DNA of 64,000 nt from Prescottella equi (GTDB lineage: Bacteria; Actinomycetota; Actinomycetes; Mycobacteriales; Mycobacteriaceae): positions 549,297 through 613,296 of the forward strand of contig NZ_LWTX01000003.1 of assembly GCF_002094305.1 (NCBI RefSeq), in the 5' to 3' direction. Of this stretch, positions 34,582-43,128 are shown in pieces. How positions within the stretch are numbered: position 1 is the stretch's first letter; every line of letters begins with the position of its first letter. The notes under the pieces are model-generated. The model did no database searches. It saw only the letters and a program-made list of their open reading frames with translations, and had not been told where the DNA came from. Both the position numbers and the translations under genes were made by a program.

Positions 34582-35109
34582 TCAGGCGAACAGCGGAGGT
34601 CCGCGGCGGGACAACCCGGTGGCGAGCACCGTCAGGCGCGGCGCGCGGCGGTCGAGCGGTCGCGGCGCGCACACGGGTGCGGATGCGACACCCAGGACGG
34701 GTGGCGCCAGAACGGCCCGGAGGACACGGGTGATCGGCCCGTACAGGCGCTCGGCGCCGAGGACCAGACCCGCGCACACGACGGTGGCCGCAGCATGCGC
34801 GGCGAGCATTGCGACGACCGGTACACCCTGGTGGAGGTGCCCGTCGGCGGAGACGGTGAGCGCGAGGTGGCCGGCGCCCTGCCCGGCCGCGAGGGCACCG
34901 AACAGAGCGGTCCGGCTGCGGCTCAGCACGGGGACCCCGCCCGCCGCGGCGCCTACCGCGGCGCACGCGGCCAACAGCAGCGTCAGGGCCGGCGACCCGG
35001 GGAACCCGCCGCCGGCGACGCCGTGCGCCGCGACCGCCAGCGCCGCCGCCAGCGCGCCCACGGCACCACCGCGAAGCGCGGCGGTCGGGGCGGGGCGGGG
35101 AGCGGACAC
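34582..35109 (-). CDS. Unknown multi-helix membrane protein of the copper operon
   Basis: Protein of 175 residues from GTG 35109: about four hydrophobic segments (AAALAVAAHGVAGG, LTLLLAACAAVGAAAGG, LFGALAAGQGAGHLALTV, PVVAMLAAHAAATVVCAGLVLG) and a basic, Pro-rich tail. His residues lie near or within the helices (AAHG, GAGHLALTVSADGHLHQG, LAAHAAA). It sits 43 nt upstream of ycnI in the same direction, so a metal-transport role is plausible. No family is recognised. A longer frame back into the DUF6474 gene is not credible. Confidence 0.6.
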   Translation of the reverse strand: MSAPRPAPTAALRGGAVGALAAALAVAAHGVAGGGFPGSPALTLLLAACAAVGAAAGGVPVLSRSRTALFGALAAGQGAGHLALTVSADGHLHQGVPVVAMLAAHAAATVVCAGLVLGAERLYGPITRVLRAVLAPPVLGVASAPVCAPRPLDRRAPRLTVLATGLSRRGPPLFA

Positions 35110-35128
35110 GGCGGTCGGGGCGGGACGG

Positions 35129-35758
35129 TCAGCGCACGCCGAGGCGCGCCAGGATGTCGGCTTCGACGCCGTCGAGCTCGGAGGAGATGGCGTGGTGCGC
35201 CTGCTTGCGGCGGGCGGGCGGCATCTGCTCGGAGGCGTGGACGGCGGTCTCCAGGTCGGTGAGCCGGGCCCGGATCGCGGTCGCGAACTGCTGCGTCTCG
35301 GCGTCCCCGGGGTGCCGGCTGACGATCTCGGCGACCGACTTCTCGGCGCCGGCGATGCGGGCACTGAGCTTGGCGCCGTGGCCGGTGTACTCGCCGAGCT
35401 GGTCGACGGCGATGCCCATGCGCTGGGCACGCTGGGCGTCGAGCTGACCGCGCAGCGCGGTGGCGCCGCGGTATGCCAGCGGCACGACGACCGGCGCCAG
35501 CAGGCGGGCGACGCCCATGTAGCGGCGCAGTTGGGCGACCGTCAGGCCCTTCTCGGCCGCCTTGGCGGCGGCCTTCTCCTGCGCCTTCAGCGCCGAGATC
35601 TGGGCCTTGTCGACCTTCTTCTGGGCCTTCGCGTACGACCGGTGCTTCTTGCGGTCGTTCTTGGCGCCGAGCTTGGCCTCGAGCTTCGCCTTGTGCTTGA
35701 GCGCCTTCGCCTCGGCCTTGCGCGTGGCGCGCCGCTTACGTTTCTTGAACAACCCCAC
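35129..35758 (-). CDS. DUF6474-family protein
   Basis: Protein of 209 residues. A very basic Lys/Ala-rich helical N-terminal 90 residues (LFKKRKRRATRKAEAKALK, then alternating KAQ/KAE heptad-like segments), a short hydrophobic stretch (VARLLAPVVVPLAYRGATAL), and a helical C terminus. It matches the DUF6474 family of mycolic-acid actinobacteria; function is unknown. GTG 35758 follows GGAGGGG by 8 nt and replaces a longer frame that starts beyond the divergent promoter. Confidence 0.75.
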   Translation of the reverse strand: MGLFKKRKRRATRKAEAKALKHKAKLEAKLGAKNDRKKHRSYAKAQKKVDKAQISALKAQEKAAAKAAEKGLTVAQLRRYMGVARLLAPVVVPLAYRGATALRGQLDAQRAQRMGIAVDQLGEYTGHGAKLSARIAGAEKSVAEIVSRHPGDAETQQFATAIRARLTDLETAVHASEQMPPARRKQAHHAISSELDGVEADILARLGVR

Positions 35759-35879
35759 TGGAAAGGCCCCTCCATCTGGTGTTTCGGCGCGGCGACGGAC
35801 TGTGTCACAGCCTATCCGCGTTTGCTCGGGCTCCGCCGCTTTCGGCTTTACCCTAGGTGAGCACATAATCTTCCACATC

Positions 35880-37475
35880 GTGTGTTCCCCCAACGGCCCG
35901 CAGGACGGCGCCCCCGTGCTTCTCGAGCCCGGTGCGCTGACGCGGTGCCGCCACCGCGTCCATCTCGATGCCGCCTACCCCGATCTGCTGGCGGCGGCCC
36001 CCGAGAACACCGGAGTGAAGCAGCGGCAGGAGGCGGCGGCCGCGCAGCGCGAGGCGGTCCGCGTCCGGCTGATGGACGCCGACCCCGACGCGTGGGTGCG
36101 GATCGACCCCGACGGCCCGGCCCGGCAGCGCGCCCGCGCCACCCTCGAGGCGTGCCGGAACGGTGCCGACAAGATCTGGGGTGCGGTGCTGCCCTCCGAA
36201 CGGGACACCGGCCGGCGGGGGCGGGTCGAGATCCTGCTCCGCGACGTCGAGCGCGGCGGCTACCTGCCCGTCATCGTCGTCAACCACAAGGTCACCGACC
36301 CCGGAACCGGAGCGGTCACGACCGGGTTGTTCGAGTGGGCGCCCACCGTCGACGAGAAGCGGAAGGTGCGCGCCCAACTGCGCGACCAGATGCGGCTCGC
36401 CCAGGTGTACCGGATGCTCGAGCGGCACGGTCTGGCGAGCCCGGCGCTGTCGGGCGGTGCCATCGGCTACGGCGCCGACTGCATATTGGTGCACGACCTG
36501 GCGAACGTCCTCGACGACTACGACGAACGTTTCGCCGACCGCATCGCCGTCGCGCGCGGCGAGATCGCGACGGTGCCGTCGCAGATCGGCGAGTGCCGCT
36601 CGTGCCCGTGGTGGCCGGGCTGCCGGGAGAAGCTGGAGAAGACCCAGGACGTGTCGCTGGTGGCGTCCGGGTCGCGGGCCGACGTGCTGCGTGAGCGTGG
36701 CGTGCGCACCGTCGAGCAGCTCGCCGCGTGGGAAGGCGATGCCCCGGAGGAGTGGCCGCACAACTCTTTCCACGACACCGTCGTCACGGCGAAGGCTTGG
36801 ATCGCGTCGGCGCCGCTGGTGCGGCGCCACGAGACCGTCACGGTGGCCCGCGCCGACGTCGAGGTCGACGTCGACATGGAGAGCTATCAGGAGCACGGCG
36901 CCTACCTGTGGGGCACGCTGCTCAACGTCGCGGGCACGTCGGTGTACCGGCCGTTCGTGAGCTGGGATCCGCTACCGACGGTCGACGAGGCGCGCTCGTT
37001 CGCCGAGTTCTGGACGTGGCTCATGGCCGAGCGGGCCGGCGCGGCCGCCGTCGGTAAAACCTTCGCCGCGTACTGCTATTCGCGATCCGCCGAGGACAAG
37101 TGGCTGCTCGACTCGGCGCGTCGCTTCGCCGGCATCGACGGAATCCCCAGCGTCGCCGAGATCCGCGAGTTCATCGACAGCCCGCAGTGGGTGGACATCT
37201 ACCAGGCCGTCAGCGACAACTTCGTGTGCCCGAACGGCAAGGGGCTCAAGAAGATCGCGCCTGTCGCCGGATTCCACTGGCGCGACGCCGAGGCCAACGG
37301 CGAGGCCTCGATGAGCTGGTACCGCGAGGCCGTCGGCTACGACGGCGACCCCGACCTCACCCAGCGTCAGCGTCTCCTCGAGTACAACGAGGACGACGTC
37401 ATCGCCACCAAGGTGCTGCGCGAGTGGATGAGTGAGCGCGCCGCCGCCGAGATCCCGCACGAGTCGGAACTGTAG
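35880..37475 (+). CDS. TM0106-family RecB-like putative nuclease
   Basis: Protein of 531 residues from GTG 35880. The N-terminal half is PD-(D/E)XK-like with VVNHKVTD and ends in a Cys cluster (CRSCPWWPGC). The C-terminal half is an RNase-H-like DEDD exonuclease domain: VDVDMESYQ carries the first acidic pair, KTFAAYCYSRSAEDKWL follows, and LEYNEDDVIATK holds the last Asp. This is the TM0106 RecB-family arrangement (Cas4-like plus RNase H). CATAAT at 35864-35869 suggests a very short leader. No CRISPR or repair genes are adjacent, so a general DNA/RNA repair role is inferred. Confidence 0.82.
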   Translation: MCSPNGPQDGAPVLLEPGALTRCRHRVHLDAAYPDLLAAAPENTGVKQRQEAAAAQREAVRVRLMDADPDAWVRIDPDGPARQRARATLEACRNGADKIWGAVLPSERDTGRRGRVEILLRDVERGGYLPVIVVNHKVTDPGTGAVTTGLFEWAPTVDEKRKVRAQLRDQMRLAQVYRMLERHGLASPALSGGAIGYGADCILVHDLANVLDDYDERFADRIAVARGEIATVPSQIGECRSCPWWPGCREKLEKTQDVSLVASGSRADVLRERGVRTVEQLAAWEGDAPEEWPHNSFHDTVVTAKAWIASAPLVRRHETVTVARADVEVDVDMESYQEHGAYLWGTLLNVAGTSVYRPFVSWDPLPTVDEARSFAEFWTWLMAERAGAAAVGKTFAAYCYSRSAEDKWLLDSARRFAGIDGIPSVAEIREFIDSPQWVDIYQAVSDNFVCPNGKGLKKIAPVAGFHWRDAEANGEASMSWYREAVGYDGDPDLTQRQRLLEYNEDDVIATKVLREWMSERAAAEIPHESEL

Positions 37476-37541
37476 GCGCTTCGCGCCTGTGCGCCTTTCT
37501 GGTACCTGTCGCTACCAAAAAGGCGCACGGGCGCGAAGCGC
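37476..37541. terminator. 29-bp-stem palindrome after the nuclease gene
   Basis: Arms 37476-37504 and 37513-37541 pair over 29 bp with one mismatch and one G.U, around an 8-nt loop. The repeat begins directly at the stop codon. It is much longer than a simple terminator and may act in both directions or belong to an interspersed palindromic family; compare 63771-63835. Confidence 0.6.
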
Positions 37542-37612
37542 TCCGGGCGATGAGTTCTCGGCAGGGTCCGGGTCTGTACTTGTGACAGCACCCCACGAGA
37601 CGGGAGACCCCC

Positions 37613-38122
37613 ATGACCGCGCAGCTGCCCGCCGCCGAACTCGACAGCCGATACAGCGACGAGAAAGCGCCGGCCTCCACGTGGCCGCAGGTGACGGCCG
37701 CACTCGACGCCGCCGAGGTGTTCTGGCTGTCCACGGTCCGCGCCGATGGCCGACCGCACGTGACGCCGCTGATCGCTGTCCGCGTCGACGACCGGATGCA
37801 CTTCTGCACCGGGCCCGACGAGCAGAAGGCGCGCAACCTCTCCGAATCCAGTGCGTGCGCGCTGACGACCGGGGCGAACGCCCTCGGATCCGGACTGGAT
37901 GTCGTGATCGAGGGGCGAGCGGTACGGATCTCGGATCCGGAGTCGCTGACCGGCATCGCCGACGCCTACCGCGCGAAGTACGGGTCGGACTGGAGCTTCG
38001 ACGTCACGGACGGGCGGTTCGTCAACACGGCCGGCGGGCCGGCCACGGTGTTCCGCGTCGAACCGTCCCTCGTCTTCGCCTTCGCGAAAGGTGTCTACGC
38101 GCAGACGCGTTGGCGATTCTGA
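37613..38122 (+). CDS. Pyridoxamine-5'-phosphate-oxidase-fold (PPOX) protein
   Basis: Split-barrel flavin/F420-binding protein of 169 residues. Seen: EVFWLSTVRADGRPHVTPL, RMHFCTGPDEQKARNL and VIEGRAVRISD, the usual PPOX strand order. Actinobacterial relatives use F420 or FMN to reduce small substrates or quinones. Ribosome site GGGAGA. It is followed by a convergent SDR gene. Confidence 0.82.
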   Translation: MTAQLPAAELDSRYSDEKAPASTWPQVTAALDAAEVFWLSTVRADGRPHVTPLIAVRVDDRMHFCTGPDEQKARNLSESSACALTTGANALGSGLDVVIEGRAVRISDPESLTGIADAYRAKYGSDWSFDVTDGRFVNTAGGPATVFRVEPSLVFAFAKGVYAQTRWRF

Positions 38123-38168
38123 CCGGACGACGAAAGCCCCGAGGCGCTCGCCCCGGCGCGTCGGGCCT

Positions 38169-38936
38169 CTACCGCGGCGCCATGCGTAGCGCGCCGTCCA
38201 TGCGGACCGTTTCGCCGTTGAGGTAGTCGTGCTCGACGAGGAACTGCGCCAGCTGCGCGTACTCGTCGGGCTTGCCTAGGCGCGACGGGAAGGGAATGCC
38301 GGCCTCGAGGTTGGTGCGGTACTCGTCGGTCACGCCCGCGAGCATCGGGGTGTCGATGGTGCCGGGGGCGATGGTGTTGACCCGGATGCCGACCTGCGCG
38401 AGGTCGCGCGCGGCGGTGATCGTCATGGCATGCACGCCGCCCTTCGACGCGGTGTAGGCGATCTGCCCGATCTGCCCCTCGAACGCCGCCACCGATGCGG
38501 TGTTGATGATGACGCCGCGCTGGCCCGAGTCGTCGACGGTCGGCAGGTACTGCATCGCGTTGGCGGCCAGTCGCATCACGTTGAAGGTGCCGAGCAGGTT
38601 GACGGTGATCACGGTCCGGAACAGTTCGAGGTCGTGCGGGCCGTTCTTCGACAGGATCCGGCCCGCCCAGCCGACGCCGGCGCAGTTGACGACGGTGCGC
38701 AGCGGAACCCCCGACTCGCCGATCTTGTCGACGGCGCCCTGGACGTCGGCCTCGCTGGTGACGTCGGCGGGAAGGAACGTGACACCCGCGGGCACGTTGT
38801 CCCCGGCGCGTTCGATCGACTGCGCGAGGTCGAGCCCGAACACGGTGGCGCCCGCGTCGGCGAATCGCTTCGCGGTCGCGGCCCCGAGGCCGGAGGCTGC
38901 GCCGGTGATCAGTGCCGCGGTTCCCTGGATTTCCAC
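38169..38936 (-). CDS. 3-hydroxyacyl-CoA dehydrogenase type II-like SDR
   Basis: SDR of 255 residues close to HSD10-type 3-hydroxy-2-methylbutyryl-CoA dehydrogenases: ALITGAASGLGAATAKRFADAGATV, NCAGVGWAGRIL, INTASVAAFEGQIGQIAYTASKGGV and NTIAPGTIDTPM. It oxidises 3-hydroxyacyl-CoA, including branched ones from isoleucine, with NAD+. GTG 38936 follows GAAGGGGA; the 36-codon extension upstream is spurious. Confidence 0.88.
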   Translation of the reverse strand: MEIQGTAALITGAASGLGAATAKRFADAGATVFGLDLAQSIERAGDNVPAGVTFLPADVTSEADVQGAVDKIGESGVPLRTVVNCAGVGWAGRILSKNGPHDLELFRTVITVNLLGTFNVMRLAANAMQYLPTVDDSGQRGVIINTASVAAFEGQIGQIAYTASKGGVHAMTITAARDLAQVGIRVNTIAPGTIDTPMLAGVTDEYRTNLEAGIPFPSRLGKPDEYAQLAQFLVEHDYLNGETVRMDGALRMAPR

Positions 38937-39106
38937 TGCGGTTTCCCCTTCGCGTCGGGTCGACCCCTCACGGTCGGCCGTGTGACCTGCACCATAACGC
39001 GCGGTCGGGGCTGTCGCTGGGGTGTGCGTGCTGTTCGTCGGCACGTGTCCCGGGGCGGGCTATGGTCGGCCTGATCCGTTGCTGTCGACCTCAGAGGAGG
39101 CACTCG

Positions 39107-39475
39107 ATGTCGTTGACCGAGGTGTCCGCCGACCACCCCTACAGCCCGGCGTTCGTCGCCGCCGGCCTCGTCTTCGTCTCGGGCGCCCTGTCCGTCGACG
39201 AGAACTGCGTTCCGGTGCCGGGCCGTACGGAGGCGCTCGACGCCGCTGTCGACCGGATGGTCGACCGCCTCGCGACGGTCGGCGGCGAACTGAGGGACGT
39301 CGTGAAGCTCACCTACTTCGTCACCGACCTGTCGCTGCGCGAGGAGGCGAACCGCCAATTCGAGCGGATCTTCGACGCTCCCCGTCCCGCCCGCACCTTC
39401 GTCGAGGTGAGCGGGCTGCCCTACGGCGCGACGGTGGAGATCGACGCGGTCGCGACGGCCCGCACCGGCGGCTGA
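39107..39475 (+). CDS. RidA/YjgF-family protein
   Basis: Rid-fold protein of 122 residues (trimer in the family), with GLVFVSGALSVDE, VVKLTYFVTDL and the active-site Arg region RPARTFVEVSGLPYGATVEIDAVA. Family members hydrolyse reactive enamine/imine intermediates. The ribosome site GAGGAGG is strong. It stands alone upstream of the monooxygenase; the substrate class cannot be told. Confidence 0.87.
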   Translation: MSLTEVSADHPYSPAFVAAGLVFVSGALSVDENCVPVPGRTEALDAAVDRMVDRLATVGGELRDVVKLTYFVTDLSLREEANRQFERIFDAPRPARTFVEVSGLPYGATVEIDAVATARTGG

Positions 39476-39541
39476 GTCCGGGCGGCCGGTGCGTCGGCGT
39501 CGACCGATCGGGCCGAAAGCCTGGCCACACCCGCGCAGATG

Positions 39542-39561
39542 AGTGACACTGGAAGTGACAC
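39542..39561 (+). repeat. Direct repeat AGTGACAC, 12-bp period
   Basis: AGTGACAC occurs at 39542-39549 and 39554-39561, just before the preferred start of the monooxygenase and next to a possible -10 (CATACCT). It could be a regulator site if translation begins at 39584. If it begins at 39539 the repeat is coding. Confidence 0.3.
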
Positions 39562-39583
39562 ATACCTGGGGAAGGGTGCAGCG

Positions 39584-41083
39584 GTGGACCGGAATACGCA
39601 GTACGACGCCGTGATCGTCGGTGCCGGCTTCGGCGGGATGGGTGCGGCGATCGCCCTGGGCCGGCTCGGGCTGACCAACCTGGCGATCCTCGAACGCGAA
39701 GACGACCTCGGCGGCACGTGGCACGTCAACCGCTACCCGGGTCTGGCCGTCGACATCGCGTCGGTCACCTACTCGTACTCGTTCGAACCGAATCCGCACT
39801 GGTCGCGGTTGTTCGCGCCGGGCGCCGAGCTCAAGCGGTACGCCGAGCACGTCGCCGACAAGTACGACCTGCGCCGCCACATGCGCTTCGGGACCGTCGT
39901 CACCGGTGCGCGCTGGGACGAGGACGCCCGGCACTGGGTGGTGTCGATCGACGGGGGCGGGCAGGTCACCGGGCGCTACCTGCTCACCGCGACCGGGTTC
40001 CTGTCGCAGCCGCAGCTACCGGCCATCGACGGCATCGACACGTTCGCCGGGCGGGTGCTGCACACCACCGCGTGGGAGGACGGCATCGACCTGGCCGGGT
40101 CGCGGTCCGCGATCATCGGTACCGGCGCCACCGCCGTCCAGTTGATCCCCGAGGTCGCCCGCAAGGCGCGGGAGCTCACCGTCTACCAGCGCACCCCCAT
40201 CTGGGTGGTGCCGAAGCTCGACATGCCGATTCCCGCTGTGGTGCAACGACTCTTCTCGCGGGTACCGGTGACGCAGCGCGTGGCCCGGGCGGTCAGCGAC
40301 GCCATTCTCGAGGGCATCATGGTGAGCGCGGTGCTGCACTACCGGCAGGCGAAGATCCTCAACAAGGGCGCCGCGGCGGCGTCGAAACTGTTCCTGCGCG
40401 CGCAGGTGCCCAACGCCGATCTACGACGAAAACTGACGCCGCACTACGACTTCGGCTGCAAACGGCCCACCTTCTCGAACCACTACTACCGCACGTTCAC
40501 GAAGAAGAACGTGAAGTTGGAGACCACCTCGATCGCGCGCATCGAACCGGACGCCGTCGTCACCACCGACGGCCGGCGCACCGACATCGACACGCTGATC
40601 CTGGCGACCGGCTTCAACCTGTGGGATGTGAACTTCCCGGCCATCGAGGTGATCGGCCGGGACGGCCGTAACCTCGGGAAGTGGTGGCGGGACAACCGCT
40701 TCCAGGCATACGAGGGGGTCGCGGTGCCGAAGTTCCCGAACTTCCTCACCCTGGCGAGCCCGTACTCCTACAGCGGGCTGTCGTACTTCACCACCATCGA
40801 GTCGCAGATGGCGCACATGACCCGGCTGTTCACCGAGATGCGGCGACAAGGCGCCGACGTCTTCGAGGTGACCGAGGACGCCAACACCCGGTTCCTGGAC
40901 CGGATGACCGCGAACCTCGACGACTCGGTGTTCTACGGCGGCAGCTGCAGTTCGGCGCGCTCGTACTACTTCAACCAGCACGGCGAGGCGGCCCTGCTGC
41001 GTCCGACGTCGACGGCCAACGCCTTCGCGGAGGCGCGGAGTTTCCCGCTGGACGACTACCGGATGGAGTCGGCGAGCGTGTGA
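39584..41083 (+). CDS. Type I Baeyer-Villiger monooxygenase-like flavoprotein
   Basis: FAD/NADPH monooxygenase of 499 residues from GTG 39584. Seen: the FAD motif VIVGAGFGGMGAA, EREDDLGGTWHVNRYPG, the Baeyer-Villiger fingerprint FAGRVLHTTAW (FxGxxxHxxxW), the NADPH motif GTGATAVQLIPE and ILATGFNLWD. It inserts oxygen next to a ketone, giving esters or lactones. GTG 39584 has GAAGGG 8 nt upstream; ATG 39539 in frame has no site and would add 15 residues. An octamer repeat AGTGACAC lies in the disputed stretch. Confidence 0.9.
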   Translation: MDRNTQYDAVIVGAGFGGMGAAIALGRLGLTNLAILEREDDLGGTWHVNRYPGLAVDIASVTYSYSFEPNPHWSRLFAPGAELKRYAEHVADKYDLRRHMRFGTVVTGARWDEDARHWVVSIDGGGQVTGRYLLTATGFLSQPQLPAIDGIDTFAGRVLHTTAWEDGIDLAGSRSAIIGTGATAVQLIPEVARKARELTVYQRTPIWVVPKLDMPIPAVVQRLFSRVPVTQRVARAVSDAILEGIMVSAVLHYRQAKILNKGAAAASKLFLRAQVPNADLRRKLTPHYDFGCKRPTFSNHYYRTFTKKNVKLETTSIARIEPDAVVTTDGRRTDIDTLILATGFNLWDVNFPAIEVIGRDGRNLGKWWRDNRFQAYEGVAVPKFPNFLTLASPYSYSGLSYFTTIESQMAHMTRLFTEMRRQGADVFEVTEDANTRFLDRMTANLDDSVFYGGSCSSARSYYFNQHGEAALLRPTSTANAFAEARSFPLDDYRMESASV

Positions 41084-41167
41084 GGGCCGGGGCACCACCT
41101 CTCGCGCGGAGTCGAGCGCCCTCGGCCCAGTATCCTCGAAGGTCGCCCCACAACTCGAGGATCATCC

Positions 41168-41752
41168 ATGCCTGACATCCACCCTGCCGCGACCGACGCC
41201 AACTTCGAGCTGCTGCAGACCGACCCGTTCTTCGATGTGGTGGTCGATCTGATCGCCGGCTACCTGGCGTCGGCGTTCGACGATCCGGCGTCGGGTGAGG
41301 TGGACGAGTGGACTCTGAGCTGCCTGCCGACGACGAACAAGACCGCCGAACGCGAACGTCTGTTCACCCTCAACGTCGGGCCGATGGAAGTGCTGTACGT
41401 GGAGCGCTACACCGAGAACGGTGAGACCGTCGACTTCCGCACCGTGCTGTACACGTCGCTGTCGGCGCTGCAGCGCAGCACCGGCTACAGCCTCGACGGG
41501 CTCGCGCTGGCCAATCCGCTGCTGCGCTTCAAGAAGACCGACAATGCCGCTGCGGACGGCGACGGCGTACTCATCGACTGGTTCCTGTCCGACGAGGGTG
41601 CCGACGAACAGTTCTTCGAACTGCCCCTCGACGAGACGACGATCCGTCCGCTGGCGCAGGCGCTGGTAGGCAAGGGGCGCGGACCGTACGCGCAGTACCA
41701 CAATCGTTCGTTCGCGCAGCATGTGCTGAACGTGATGAACGAGGATGACTGA
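41168..41752 (+). CDS. Hypothetical protein, partner of DUF6308 gene
   Basis: Acidic soluble protein of 194 residues with no recognised family. The composition and compact pattern (DEWTLSCLPTTN, RLFTLNVGPMEVLYVERY, YHNRSFAQHVLNVMNEDD) look like a folded enzyme-like or immunity-like domain. GAGGATC lies before ATG 41168. Its stop is adjacent to the DUF6308 start, so the two are probably cotranscribed and coupled. No function is assigned. Confidence 0.65.
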   Translation: MPDIHPAATDANFELLQTDPFFDVVVDLIAGYLASAFDDPASGEVDEWTLSCLPTTNKTAERERLFTLNVGPMEVLYVERYTENGETVDFRTVLYTSLSALQRSTGYSLDGLALANPLLRFKKTDNAAADGDGVLIDWFLSDEGADEQFFELPLDETTIRPLAQALVGKGRGPYAQYHNRSFAQHVLNVMNEDD

Positions 41753-41753
41753 C

Positions 41754-42389
41754 ATGACGATTCGGCTCCCGAAGGTGCTCGTGGCCGACGACGACGGCGC
41801 CGCCGTCGAAGTCCTGCGGAGGTACTTCACCGAGCCGCTCGTCAAGACCGGGTATCTGCGCAGCGGTGCCCGCTGGGACACCTGGGACTCGACCGGGACC
41901 CGCGGGCGAGACGCCGACACTTTCACGGCGGACGATCTTGTGGCGGTCACGATGCTGTCGGTCGACGTGTCTCCGGATGGCGCGCAGATCCTGTTGCGGG
42001 AGCGTGTCGACGAGTTCGGCGAGTTGCTGGTCGCGGTGGGGCCGGACCGTGACCTTGCCGACGAAGCTGACGAGCTGACCCCCGAGTCGCCGGTGTGCCG
42101 GCTCGAGGCGGCGCTGTGGACGGTGCCGAGCATCGGCCGCACCGTGGCGTCGAAGCTGATCGCGCGGAAACGACCGCGGCTCTTCCCGATCTACGATCGC
42201 GTGATCGGCGAGGTACTCGACACGAAGCAGGCGCACCTCGAGTCCGTGCGGACGGCGTTGCGTGCAGACGACGGCGCACTGCAGCGCCGCCTCGTCTCAC
42301 TGCGCGAACGGGCTGGATTGGACGAGGCGGTTCCGGCGCTACGGATCCTCACGGTGCTCGCGTGGATGCAGCTCAAGTCCCCGCAGTGA
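41754..42389 (+). CDS. DUF6308-family protein
   Basis: Protein of 211 residues. Seen: GARWDTWDS, FTADDLVAVTMLSVDV, AALWTVPSIGRTVASKLIARKRPRLFPIYDRVI, which match the actinobacterial DUF6308 family of unknown function. The KRPRLFPIYD segment recalls HhH-type DNA-binding proteins, but this is a guess. ATG 41754 is preferred over 41745 because GAGG at 41741 fits its spacing. It directly follows the 194-residue partner. Confidence 0.7.
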   Translation: MTIRLPKVLVADDDGAAVEVLRRYFTEPLVKTGYLRSGARWDTWDSTGTRGRDADTFTADDLVAVTMLSVDVSPDGAQILLRERVDEFGELLVAVGPDRDLADEADELTPESPVCRLEAALWTVPSIGRTVASKLIARKRPRLFPIYDRVIGEVLDTKQAHLESVRTALRADDGALQRRLVSLRERAGLDEAVPALRILTVLAWMQLKSPQ

Positions 42390-42462
42390 TCCGGCGACGA
42401 TGAGTTTCGCGCCCCCGCCCGGTCGATACCAGTGAGACGACATTCGACGGACGGAGGCACTC

Positions 42463-43065
42463 ATGACGACCGAATACGACCTGGGGCCGGCGTCGATGCA
42501 GGTGGCGCGGGTGGCCGCCGGGGTTCGTGACGAGCACCTGGGACTCCCGACGCCCTGCACCGATTGGTCGGTGGCCGACCTGCTGCGGCATCTCCTCGAG
42601 CTGACGACCGCGTTCGCGGCCACTGCGCGCAAGACTCCGTTCCCCGGGGACGGGTCGGCGCGGCCGACGGAACTGCCGGTGGACTGGCGGGAGCAGCTCG
42701 AACGACAACTCGAGGCACTGCCTGCCGCGTGGCGTGAGCCCGGAGCCTGGGAAGGCGAAGCGGCGGCGGGCGGCGTGACGATGCCCGCCGCCGTCATGGG
42801 CACCGTGGCGATCGACGAGCTCGTCCTGCACGGCTGGGACCTCGCACGCGCCACCGGTCAGCCCTTCGAATCCGATCCGGCCAGCGTCGAGGCGAGCCTG
42901 AGCTTCGCGGCCTCGATGTCGGTGCCGGGGGAGGAGGCGGGCCGCGAGGGGCTCTACGGGCCGGTGGTTCCGGTCCCGGACGACGCCTCCGATCTGGACC
43001 GGCTCCTCGGATGCGCCGGACGCGATCCGCGATGGGCGGCGTCCGGGCAGATGGTGGGCGACTAG
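42463..43065 (+). CDS. TIGR03086-family mycothiol-dependent (MDMPI/DinB-like) protein
   Basis: Four-helix-bundle metal protein of 200 residues of the maleylpyruvate-isomerase/DinB type: LPTPCTDWSVADLLRHLLE near residue 28 (first His ligand), then MGTVAIDELVLHGWDLARATGQ (second His and Asp). Family members are thought to bind zinc and use mycothiol. The GGAGG ribosome site precedes ATG 42463. The substrate is unknown. Confidence 0.85.
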   Translation: MTTEYDLGPASMQVARVAAGVRDEHLGLPTPCTDWSVADLLRHLLELTTAFAATARKTPFPGDGSARPTELPVDWREQLERQLEALPAAWREPGAWEGEAAAGGVTMPAAVMGTVAIDELVLHGWDLARATGQPFESDPASVEASLSFAASMSVPGEEAGREGLYGPVVPVPDDASDLDRLLGCAGRDPRWAASGQMVGD

Positions 43066-43128
43066 CCGGCGCGACCTTCGGGGATCATGGTTCGGCATGC
43101 GGTAGCGCCGAGCCCTGATGGAGGAACA

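Noticed and set aside
35880..37475. Nuclease as a Cas4 of a defence island
   Set aside because: No cas, restriction or toxin genes are near; the full-length TM0106 architecture fits a housekeeping RecB-like nuclease better.
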